In this document: positions 19,689 to 28,904 of the stretch, piece after piece
How positions within the stretch are numbered: position 1 is the first letter of the stretch
Layout of the letters: the number at the start of each line of letters is the position of its first letter
NCBI GenBank assembly: GCA_038496445.1
Contig: JALMLS010000604.1
Span: forward strand, 1-36,747
Length of the DNA stretch: 36,747 bases
Direction: 5' to 3'
DNA from: Trichosphaerium sp. ATCC 40318
Taxonomy: Eukaryota; Discosea; Flabellinia; Trichosidae
Translations under genes and position numbers: made by a program
The notes under the pieces: model-generated
The model's database searches: none
Told to the model about the DNA's origin: nothing
What the model saw: only the letters and a program-made list of their open reading frames with translations

Positions 19689-22284
19689 ATGAGCGTGAGC
19701 ACAACAGACGTGCTACCGCTTTTTCGCCAGAGCACTCACCAAACCATGAAACCTCAATGGCCTTTGATCTTCAAACTTGTCGACCTAGTGATAGCAGATA
19801 CAAGGCGAGGGTACGTTATAGCTTTAGGAATCATTTGGCTGTATTTTTATCTTCGTTTGGCCGACGGTTTACATTTCTTTAAAACCGCGTTATAGAGCAC
19901 TTTGTTGCTTCTATAAAATAACTTTTCGTCTAACGCACAATTGTCATGGCTAATTATCATCTAAGAGCTGCTTTACTTGTACCACATATACAAAAGCAAC
20001 TAAAAGACAAGGATCCCGTATGCGTTTTCTTAACTCTATGTGTACGTTTCTCAGCTTTAATTTTTTATTACGAAACGCATTTAAACAACTCAGTCCTGAA
20101 GTACCCCTAAAAACCCCAAAAAAACATTTTGTGTTTTGGGTGAACCAAGTTTTTTTGTTGAACTTCGTTATCTACAAAAGTCACTAACACGAATTCTGTT
20201 AGGTTTTAGAAGCATGTATGAAGTACTGTGGCTCACCATTTCACGAGTTTGTTGCTCACCCGATATTCATGAAAGAAATGAAGAGCCTTGTTAAAAAGCG
20301 TTATACAAAGCGTAAGAGCGCTTTGAATGGTAAAGCGAACTTTAAAAATCTAATTGGACAGAAAGCAGCTCGATTGGTGCGTTTTTTTATTTTTTTTATT
20401 TTTTACTCATAGCGTGATATGTTGTTTGCTTTTAAAGTACTTCGTTGCTTATTTATACGGTAGATACGTCAATGGGGTGTTGGTTACCACGAGAAAAAAT
20501 TAAAATACAGAACATTCTACACAACGTACATGCAATTACTCAGAAAGGTACGTCATCGAAAACTACACTTGTTTTTGTTACCTTGACATTATTATATCCG
20601 CTGTAAAACCCTTTCTTGGCTTTTTTTTTTGTATTTTTTTTTCGCAATCCCAGAATTTCTGTTTTGTAACTCTTATGTTATTAGAATATTCAATTTCCTT
20701 ATGGAGAGGATGACAGTGTACCAGAGAAACCTGACGGTGGCAATTACGATAAAGTAGAGTCTAAAAAGAAGACAGGCAAAAAGAAGGGTACGTATCTTTA
20801 ACAAGGGTTTTTTTTTCGCATTTTCTTACGTTAATCAAGGTAAAGTGCCATTGCGTGTGAAAACTGAAGTATCAGAATCCCGTGAAGCTATTAAACGACT
20901 CAGAGAGGTCTTTAAAGGTGTCACATCTACACAGCAAGCAAGAAACAGCGATATTGTGCGTATTAACGAGAAAAAAACCAGCTGGTTTTTTGTTTATTAT
21001 TTTCTCGTGCGCGTGGTGGTTTACTTATGTTTGTAGGCAAACAATATTGCTGCTAGGCTTGTAAAGAAGCAGGAAACAATGACCACTCTTGTTAATGAAT
21101 TTATGGGTAATGAAGTCGCTTTGGATTTGTTGTTAAACGTTAATGGCGAGATCTCTGGTGTACGATATAACAAAACTTTTTTTTGGAGTTTGTTGTTTTT
21201 TGGAGCGCTTACGCGTTATAGGCCTTGGCATTTTATAAAAAGAAGAGAGGTGAGAGTGTAGAAGATGACGCTAGTGATACTAGTGAAGTGTCAGATGTTG
21301 ATGAAGAGAGTGTATGTATTTTTGCAATTTTTTTTTCTTCTGTTTATTTCGTTTGTTTGCGTTCTTATTTGGTTGTTTAGGTTCGTGAAGGCGAGTTTGA
21401 TGCTTTACACAACTCTCGTGCTAAGAGAAGACAACAAAACAATCCGTTATCTAATCAACAAGCATCAAAGGGCCAAAGAAAACGTAAACCTAAAAAATCC
21501 GCTGCTGGTCCTGCAGCAATGAATCCATTTGATATGTTCAATACTGCACCTACACCAAGTACCACTACTGGATCTAGCCTATTAATGGATATGAATCCAC
21601 TTCAACCAAGACCTATTACAAACAGAGTACCAGTTGCCAACCCTCAAGTACGCGTGGTTGTTAAATGAAGTTGACTCGATGCTTTTTATTTTTTTGACGT
21701 TTGCCGTTCAGCTGATTTATTCTTTTTTTTAGCAACCTAGTCTTAATGCTACGCCATTCTTACCTACTCAACCTAATGGAAATCAACCACCTATTAATAC
21801 ACAATTGCACCATACAAATGTTCCTAATGTTGCTGGTCATAACCAACAACAACAAAGACCTCCAAAGAATTTCAACTTTTCTATTACTCATGGTAACGTA
21901 TTTAATACGAATCCTACACCAGCTCAGAGACAACAATTCCAGCAACAACAGCAATTTCAACAACACCAACAGTTCCAACAACAGTTTGGTGGTCAACAAC
22001 CTTTTATGACGTCACAACCTTTCCAACCTCAGTTCGGTTCTCAACCTGTTGCTGTACCACAATCTCAATTCGGTAATGGTCAAATGTACAGTCAACAACC
22101 TCAACAACGCCCAAGACCACCAATGCTCGCAAAAGCCTCGGTAAGTCAAAAAAAAGTCATCAGTTTTCTTTAGCTTACTCTTTTTTTGTAGAATAACTGG
22201 TCATCTTCTCCTGCTGTTCCTACTGTAGGTAGTGCTCCAGCTGCAACAAAGAATGATTTATTTGGAGACTTGAATCCTTTTTAA
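19689..22284 (+). CDS. VHS-GAT domain trafficking adaptor (TOM1-like) with NPF motifs
   Basis: A 551-aa protein from exons 19689-19810, 19966-20041, 20203-20376, 20464-20547, 20685-20787, 20840-20955, 21037-21159, 21222-21311, 21381-21647, 21733-22140 and 22192-22284. The VHS domain (about 1-145) shows KPQWPLIFKLVDLVI, KDKDPVCVFLTLCVLEACMK, YCGSPFHEFV and IRQW. A GAT-like three-helix region (about 195-285) shows SREAIKRLREVFKG, LVKKQETMTTLVNEFMG and LLNVNGEISGALAFY. An acidic stretch, a basic patch and a long Gln/Asn/Pro-rich tail follow, including NPFDMF and the C-terminal end DLFGDLNPF. VHS-GAT proteins bind ubiquitinated cargo on endosomes or the TGN; NPF tripeptides bind EH domains of endocytic proteins, and DLF-type motifs bind clathrin adaptors. 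The start is fixed by VHS helix 1; the ATG at 19946 is intronic. Confidence 0.9.
21930..22000 (+). repeat. CAA/CAG (poly-Gln) tract in coding sequence
   Basis: Imperfect repeats of CAA, CAG and TTC CAA encode a QQFQQ-type stretch in the low-complexity tail of the VHS-GAT protein. Mixed codons make it less prone to slippage than a pure repeat. Confidence 0.8.
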
Positions 22285-22670
22285 GTGGTCATGATGGAGT
22301 TTCAAAAAAAAACCAAAAACAAAACAAGAAAAAGACGTACTGAGCCCATCACAACTATTTATTTCAATGTGAAAAAGAAACCTTGAAAATATCCATAAAA
22401 TCCAAAAAAAACACCCATTAAAAATTGTAAAAAGAAGGTGGAGATGGTATGTCACAAGAAAGTACAAAAAATAAATTTATTTCAAGAATTGGTTTTCGTA
22501 TTGTATCCATTTATATCAATATTGAACACGTACGTAAGCATGTGGCGACACTGATGACACTGTGGTTATAGAAGCTCGAACAAAGACAAACAGTTGTTAA
22601 ATTTTGACTTTTTTTTTCTTCTTTACTTTTGTTGCTTTGTGTTTAACACCGCACGTGTACAAGGTTAAAA
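22285..22670. promoter_or_regulatory. Spacer with CACGTG just upstream of the transporter
   Basis: AT-rich with long A-runs after the VHS-GAT stop, then the 5' flank of the phosphate transporter. A CACGTG (22652-22657) lies 13 bases before its ATG, so it would sit in the 5' UTR or core promoter. Confidence 0.4.
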
Positions 22671-24618
22671 ATGAATCCTATCATTCGCTTCCTTGTTGTT
22701 AGTGTCGGTTTTATGACCGACGCATACGATTTATTCGTTATTGGCATGGTATTAGAAAACAGAAACTTTTCTTTATGTGACATTTCTTAGGTACTCGTTA
22801 TTATTGGACAAGTAAGTCCTGAAGATGATTCTACAGTCGCTAGTAAGTTGTTTGTATTATTTAGATTGTATAAGCGTATTCGCTTATTTTATTGCTATAG
22901 AGACTGCTATTGCTGCTGCTGTATTAGCTGGAGCAATGTCTGGACAGCTTTTCTTTGGTTTCACTGGAGATTTATTTGGAAGAAAAGTTATGTTCTTATG
23001 TACTTTGATAATGATCATCGCTTTCGCTATTTTGAGGTACATACACTCGTATCCAAGTCTTTAAGTATTTTTTTTTCCATTTCCCATTGCATATTTTAGT
23101 ACGTAAACTTCGTAAACAATACAAATACATTGTGCGTAGTCACGTGACCTGAAAAAACGAAAAACAACTTTTTTTAGTTTCTCAGTTTCGCTACGAAAGT
23201 TCGAACTAAAACCTAAAATAAAAGTATTGTAACACGTGTTTTTTCAGTGCCTTTGCCTTTAAAATATCAGGGCATTTCTATTACATACTCGCAACATGGC
23301 GTTTCTTCCTTGGAATGGGTATTGGTGGTGAGTACCCTCTATCAGCGACAATTTCTGCGGAATCTTCTTCAGCAAAGTCGAGGTAGCAAATTTAGAGTTT
23401 GACCATTGTTCTCGCGTTTAATTAAATATTAGGGGTATGGCCATGGCAGGTGTATTCTCCATGCAAGGCGTCGGTAATTTCTTAGCGCCTTTAGTGGTTG
23501 TAATCATTCTCGTCATCAAACCTATTCCTTTATCATATGTATGGCGAATCGCTCTTGGTTTTGGAGCTATTCCTTGTATTCTAACTGCGTACCATCGGTA
23601 CGTTTGTAGCCATAGGCAATGTTATGCATTCACCTAACTCTATGAGATGTTTAGGTTCCAGTTACATGAGTCTTCTCATTTTCAGCACTCGAAAACTGTC
23701 GCTGCATCATCGAAGATAAAAACAAACATTCCAAAACTTCTTTGGCGTTATAAATGGACACTTCTTGGAACAGCTGGAAGCTGGTTCTTATTTGATATTA
23801 CTTTTTACGGAAACGGGTTATTCAAAGCAAGTACCCATAAGACCTGACATGAAATGAAGTTGTTAACAACTTCTTTTTTTAGGAAACTGTTGTGCAATAT
23901 TTATTGGGTGACTCTAAAACTGGACCTCGTGATAAGTCAATTCAAACAGCAGAAGCTTCACTCATTATAGCAGCTATCGCACTTCCAGGTACCTTGTGAA
24001 TACAGAAACCGTTTATGTTAAAAAGCCTACACGTGTCTCCCGTGGTACCAAGTGGAGAATGTTCTAACAAAACGCTAATAGGATACTGGATTGCTATTCC
24101 TGCAGTTGAATATATTGGACGTAAATACCTTCAGTTATTTGGGTTTTTCTTTATGGCTTTAACTTTTCTTATGATGGCTATATTCTATGAAGAAATTAAG
24201 AAACGTCATACATTATTTGTTGTATGTTATGGACTTACATTCTTCTTTTCAAACCTTGGACCAAATACAACAACTTTTATTGTACCGGGAGAAGTTTTTC
24301 CAACAGAAATAAGAACAACTTGTCATGGTATTTCAGCAGCTGCTGGTAAAGCTGGTGCAGTATTGGTACGACTCCCTTATATCTCTTAGAAGTAATTTGT
24401 TGTTTATAACGTCTTAGGGTGTTGCTATTTTTGAGACTTTGTCAAAGAAGTATGGTTATGCTTTCATGTTCTATTTATGTGCAGAAGTTGCTGCAATGGG
24501 TGTTGTTACTACATTGTTTTTAATACCTGAGTATAAACAAAGAGCACTTCGTACTGAGGCTATATCACCATCGGATGATACCACATCTATACAAACTGCA
24601 AAAGCTTTACTAGATTAG
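22671..24618 (+). CDS. Inorganic phosphate transporter, PHS family of MFS (PHO84-like)
   Basis: A 442-aa membrane protein from exons 22671-22748, 22791-22842, 22901-23036, 23248-23382, 23433-23597, 23655-23826, 23883-23988, 24082-24365 and 24418-24618. Diagnostic PHS features: GFMTDAYDLFVIGM in helix 1, the signature GIGGEYPLSATISAES, GDLFGRK after helix 2, SWFLFDITFYGNGLF in helix 7, and a late GPNTTTFIVPGEVFPTEIR. By family knowledge these proteins take up phosphate with protons at the plasma membrane. It is shorter than yeast PHO84 because the N-terminus and central loop are reduced. One intron (23827-23882) is GC-AG, with donor GCAAGT; no GT donor there gives the conserved GLFKETV join. 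The 3' tail is short and hydrophilic. Confidence 0.92.
23827..23882 (+). other. GC-AG intron
   Basis: Intron begins GCAAGT and ends TTTTTAG. Splicing here joins AAA to GAA in phase 0. The only GT nearby, three bases further, puts the next exon out of frame. The remaining donor consensus is a perfect match to the usual GC-AG class. Confidence 0.75.
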
Positions 24619-25472
24619 CAAGTTGTTGGCAGTAACGAAAAAAAAAAACCACATTGTAAACATGGTCTGAGATTTTTTTTATAAACAAGTTTGCAACAGC
24701 ATACCTATTATTATTAGATTTTATACTGCAGTAACGGTTAACTTATAGATTCTTTGTACTGTTTTGAATAGACGTACATACACTGGTCTTGATAGAGTGA
24801 ACGGGTTAAATGTTAACTGGCAACTTTTATTACATTGTTATTAAGCCTGTCGTCTGTTATCGTTCGGTACAGGCTAACTATGTACCTAACCTATCTCATG
24901 TCTTGTTTCTTTGTTATGTATTGAAAACGCCTTTGTATCACGTGATTGCAAACATATTAAGTAAGATATCAAAAAGGTTAAGGCAGCGTTAAATTTAGCA
25001 ACAAACACAATGAAAGCGCCTACAAACGCGAAAAATGATGGTGAATCGAACATGGGTGCGTTTTACGCATAAATAGACTTGTTTATTGTTTAGAACTAAC
25101 TTATGGAAGAAACGACTCCGATAATCATATCTATGGGCTCTAGTAATATCGTAGCCGGTTTTAGTAGTTCTAGCGCTCCCCATACTATATTTCCAACCGT
25201 GATAGGTACTAATAGCGCCCAACACGCACAAGATAGCGCAAAAAACACAACTGGTACGTTGATTTATGATTCCCATTAAACAAATTCAGATAATCTCGTA
25301 TTTGATTTTTGCACATTGCCTCAACGCAAAGCTCTATATACCTTTTGTTTCATTCCTCGTTACACGCAAAATGCATGATTGCGTGCCATTGTGAGCGGCG
25401 GATAAAGACACAAAAGGGTTACACAGGGCGAGTTGTTTTTTGTCAACGTTCTATGAGATTATAGTTTGTATT
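24619..25472. other. Spacer with an uncertain minus-strand membrane gene
   Basis: About 850 bases. Its only coding hint is the minus-strand candidate described separately at 24884-25262. No actin N-terminal exon could be found here on the plus strand. A CACGTG lies at 24939. Confidence 0.35.
24884..25262 (-). CDS. Uncertain small membrane protein
   Basis: On the minus strand, one frame from about 25262 encodes a hydrophobic stretch (VPVVFFALSCACWALLVPIT), then LELLKPATILLEPIDMIIG. A donor GTTAGT and an acceptor TTTGTAG near 25031 would join it to a second hydrophobic exon (AFIVFVAKFNAALTFLISYL) that ends in a stop at 24884. I found no ATG in this frame, so the 5' end is missing; another frame has an ATG at 25276 but gives a less convincing product. 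Possibly a two- or three-helix membrane protein; no family assigned. Confidence 0.3.
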
Positions 25473-26929
25473 ATGTATCTATATCCGCTTACAAAGAAGG
25501 AAGGTACTTATATTGGTGAAAATGCTTTATCAAAGAGCGACTTATTGAACTTGTCATACCCAATACAAAACGGACAAGTTACAAACTGGGAAAGTATAGA
25601 GCGTATCTTGGATTACACGCTTAAAACCGAGATGCGTGTAGAAGCTAATGAACACCCTGTTTTAATTATGGATACACCAATGTCGTCAAATACTGATAGG
25701 TATGCCTTTTTTGACTTTGAAGTTTTGTGCATTCCTGAAATTTTCTTTTTCTCATCATATCGTCAATGTGTGATTTTTGTTGGTTTTTTTTTTGACTATC
25801 AGTACTGTTTTGGTTACACCAAATAGAGAATGATATTTCTTGTTTGGGGAAGGTTCTTTTGTTTTTTTTCTTTCATGCGAATCTTGTTGTTTACGTCTGC
25901 TAGAGAAAAGTATATCGAGATGCTGTTTGAAACTTTTGAAGTGCCATACTTTTATATATCTTTGGAAGCTCCTTTTGTAGCGGCTTGTAGTCAAACAAAT
26001 AGAGGTTTGATAGTCTCATCTGGAGGTGGTGTTACGAGCTATGTTCCTCTGTACGATGGAAAGATTGTAACAGACTCAATTGGAAAAGCTGCATTTGGAG
26101 GTAAAGATGTAACAAAGTATTTGACTGGGCTTCTTTGTGAAGCTGGTTATGAGTTCAATACATCAAAAGGTATTGATATTGTACGTGATATAAAAGAAAA
26201 ACATGGATATGTCGCTGCCAAGGGATATGAAAGCGAACTTGAAGTGTTTAAAGATAATAATCAGAAGACATACGAGCTTGACGATGGCAGTTGTGTAACA
26301 GTTAAAGAAGAGCGTATGAAGTGTGCTGAGATTTTAATGGATCCTAGTATAGCTGGTGTTAATGAACAAGGTATTTCTAAGGGAATATACAACACTGTAA
26401 TGAAATGTAAAAAGAAGATGCGAAAGGTACACAAAGAACAATTTCTTCTTCTTTTTTTTTCATGTCAGATTTTGTTTGACGTTTTTCGCTTTTTGAGCTA
26501 GGTCTTCTAGTTTTCTCAACTATGTTTTACAATCAATATCATAGTTGGGTTTTACAGGAAGCTTCATTCTTGGTTTTTCCGCAAATATCAATCGCACATG
26601 CCATTGCAAAACGATTTTAATTGTAAAAAAAGCGATTTCTGCTTTTATTATTCACTAGCTTGTAGGAGCTATTTAGAAATATTGTACTTGCTGGTGGTAA
26701 TACAATGCTACCTGGACTAGCCGATAGGATTACTTTTGATCTAAAAAAACTAGCTCCAAAGGCAAAAATTAATGTTAAAGCAACTCCAGAACGAAAACGT
26801 TCATCATGGATTGGAGCATGTATTGTTACATCTCAAGTTGGTTTTGACTCTAAATGGATCGAGAAAAGTGTCTACGATGAGTATGGTAAAGGAATAGTAC
26901 ACCAAAAGTGCCAAAATTTTATCTTATAA
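25473..26929 (+). CDS. Divergent actin-related protein lacking the actin N-terminus
   Basis: A 337-aa protein from exons 25473-25699, 25904-26426 and 26666-26929, aligning with conventional actin from about actin residue 41 to the C-terminus with few gaps. Conserved: YIGENALSKSDLL, YPIQNGQVTNWESIERI, DIVRDIKEKHGYVA, ERMKCAEILMDPS, VLAGGNTMLPGLADR, TPERKRSSWIGACIV and IVHQKC. Missing: the first about 40 residues, which in actin form the first phosphate-binding hairpin. The second phosphate loop, DSGDGVT in actin, reads SSGGGVT here (residues 114-120), and the position of catalytic Gln137 is Glu (97). It may therefore bind nucleotide poorly and not hydrolyse it. The ATG at 25473 is the only one in frame near the alignment start; an undetected upstream exon remains possible. 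An AATAAA is present 20 bases after the stop. Confidence 0.82.
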
Positions 26930-27332
26930 CTATTCAAATATTGAAACAATAAAGAAAGCAGGAACCAAGTTATTCTTCACTTATATACTCTCATGTTGCC
27001 TTCTACGTTCACGTGCGTTGCTGGCTTTCATGCATTTTGTTAACAATCGAATGGACTATGTTATCAACCACGTTATCACATACATTAAGGGGCGTACAAA
27101 AATCCCTCGACAGATTCAGGATTTCGGGTTCACCCGAAGTATCGATGACAGAAATCTATCAGCACGTGGTTGATACTAGCCTCATTGTCTTTTCTAGAGC
27201 ACCATTTAACACCTCCCATTTCCTATGAATTCGTGGATATTATAACAGCACTATGTGTCACTGTGGTGTTCGGGTCGGCACGTGTATGCAGTATTAAAAA
27301 CTGTACCCTACACGGATAGCAAGTCTTGCAAA
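26930..27332. promoter_or_regulatory. Promoter region of the secreted repeat protein gene
   Basis: Contains AATAAA at 26948 (actin-like gene end), three CACGTG sites (27010, 27163, 27279) and a near-perfect inverted repeat, TTCGGGT-TC-ACCCGAA, at 27123-27138. Two of the CACGTG sites lie within 175 bases of the next ATG at 27333. No coding region is supported. Confidence 0.45.
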
Positions 27333-28330
27333 ATGCGTTTTATAACTATTCTTATCGTTCTATTAGTAAACAGCACAGTATCTCAAATCAGTTTCGAGGC
27401 ATGTCATATGCTCTTTTTTCTATTTCTTGTGATAACCCAAATCACCTTAGGTTTATTCGAACACTGACTGTTCCGGTCAACCTTTCAAAACAGTCGAACG
27501 TAGTTTCAACACGTGCTATGGAGAAACTAATTCTCTTCCAACATTCATGACTGTCAATGCTATAAAGTACATAGACTGTCCGAGCAGTTCTGAAGTACGC
27601 AGTTAGTAGGGCTAGTTGTCATGTTTACTTAATGTTTAGCTCGTCTACCGCATATATAATGACACAGAAAACTGCGAACAGCTCTTTGAGGAAATAGACG
27701 CTCGTACAGATCCAACATGGTGTGTAGTAGCAGCACCATTTTCATACATTATCAAATGCACACCAAATCCCATGCGTAAAATGTTATCAAATATCAAAAA
27801 AAAAAAAGCGCACGCGCCGACATCTACTTTAGTCTCCTGCTCCGCCACTCTCTATATTTTCGGTCGGATACTTGAACCAAGATTGTAGCGGTGAACCTTC
27901 GATAATAACAAACTATACGAGTGGAGAATGCGTCACCAATGATGGAGACCCTTTCGTTGTGACGTGCCGTTTTGTATGTATTTATTGTATGAGTTGCATA
28001 GTCCTTTTTACTAAACTATAAGCTCAGGGTCAATTAAAAAAGGCTCTGTACAGTAGTAGTAATATTGAATGTTCAGGTGATCCTGAACGCATTGAGGTTA
28101 ACTTGTACACACACTGTGAGGTATCAAACGAACTGGGAGTATCAGGGCGAGTTGTGTGTTCTGAGAGCTCCAACTACAATCCACCTCCTACAGGCTCAAC
28201 TACTCCTTCTTCAAATCCCTGTTCTTCAACACCTTCTTCAAAAACAAAGAGAAGCAGCACAACCACGATTTCCTCTCATTCTTTGTTTTATGCTATCATT
28301 CCTGTGGTGTACATGTTGTTAAAATGGTAA
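27333..28330 (+). CDS. Secreted protein with four Cys repeats and GPI-type tail
   Basis: A 239-aa protein from exons 27333-27377, 27451-27594, 27640-27775, 27882-27973 and 28028-28330. The first exon is a signal peptide (MRFITILIVLLVNST). Exons 2, 3, 4 and the start of 5 each encode one degenerate repeat of about 30-48 residues with three spaced cysteines: DCSGQPFK..CYGE..IDCP; ENCEQLF..WCVV..IKCTP; HCSGEPSI..GECVT..VTCRF; IECSGDPERI..HCEV..VVCSES. A Ser/Thr/Pro-rich stalk follows (PTGSTTPSSNPC) and then a hydrophobic tail (FYAIIPVVYMLLKW), typical of GPI attachment. Together these indicate a cell-surface or secreted protein; similar CSG-type repeats occur in secreted proteins of amoebae as far as I recall. 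The exon 1 donor GTATCT is preferred over an alternative GC donor 36 bases later. Confidence 0.75.
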
Positions 28331-28904
28331 CAAGTCGACATTGACAAAAACAATATACTATCGCAATGTATACCTTTTGGTGAACTAAACAAATAAACTA
28401 TTTGTGCAAATAGTAAAATGTAGTAAGCTTATGTGCATACGGTCGCTGTAGGTTAACAGTCACGTGATTTTATTCGTAGTCGCATTAGCTGTTTGGCACA
28501 ACTCCTACCGACAACATGTTTTAGACTTATAAAACTGCTACAAATTTACTTACACCAACAGTTGGTGACAATGTTATTTTACTAGAGTTCATACTTGCTT
28601 ACTGACTTTAGTAACAGATGAAAGTATTAACAAACGATATACAAACAACTAATATCAAAGCGTTTGCAAGGGGCATCTGTAATTTACACGTGTTTGATAT
28701 GGATATTACCATCAAATTAACTGGAACTCTGAAATTGATTTGACATATAGCTTTCATTTATCGGGAATACAAGTTAAAAACTGGCGCTTAATTAAACGCT
28801 ATTCATCAAGTACGTTCCAAATTTGTTTGACAACACAAGAAGATATGATCGCCTCAGGAATCCTTTTTATTTTTGTACATTTTAAGACTCCTTATGCTAT
28901 TTTT
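28331..28904. other. Convergent 3' spacer
   Basis: Lies between two converging genes. It carries CACGTG at 28461 and 28687, and an AATAAA-like motif (CAAATAAACT) near 28390. No supported gene. Confidence 0.4.

Noticed and set aside
19946-19965. ATG at 19946 as start of the VHS-GAT protein
   Set aside because: It would lack VHS helices 1 and 2. The exon at 19689-19810 supplies them, and the ATG falls within the connecting intron.
27100-27150. Possible tRNA (GGTTCA box)
   Set aside because: No matching acceptor stem, D-arm or anticodon stem could be folded around it; it is better described as an inverted repeat.
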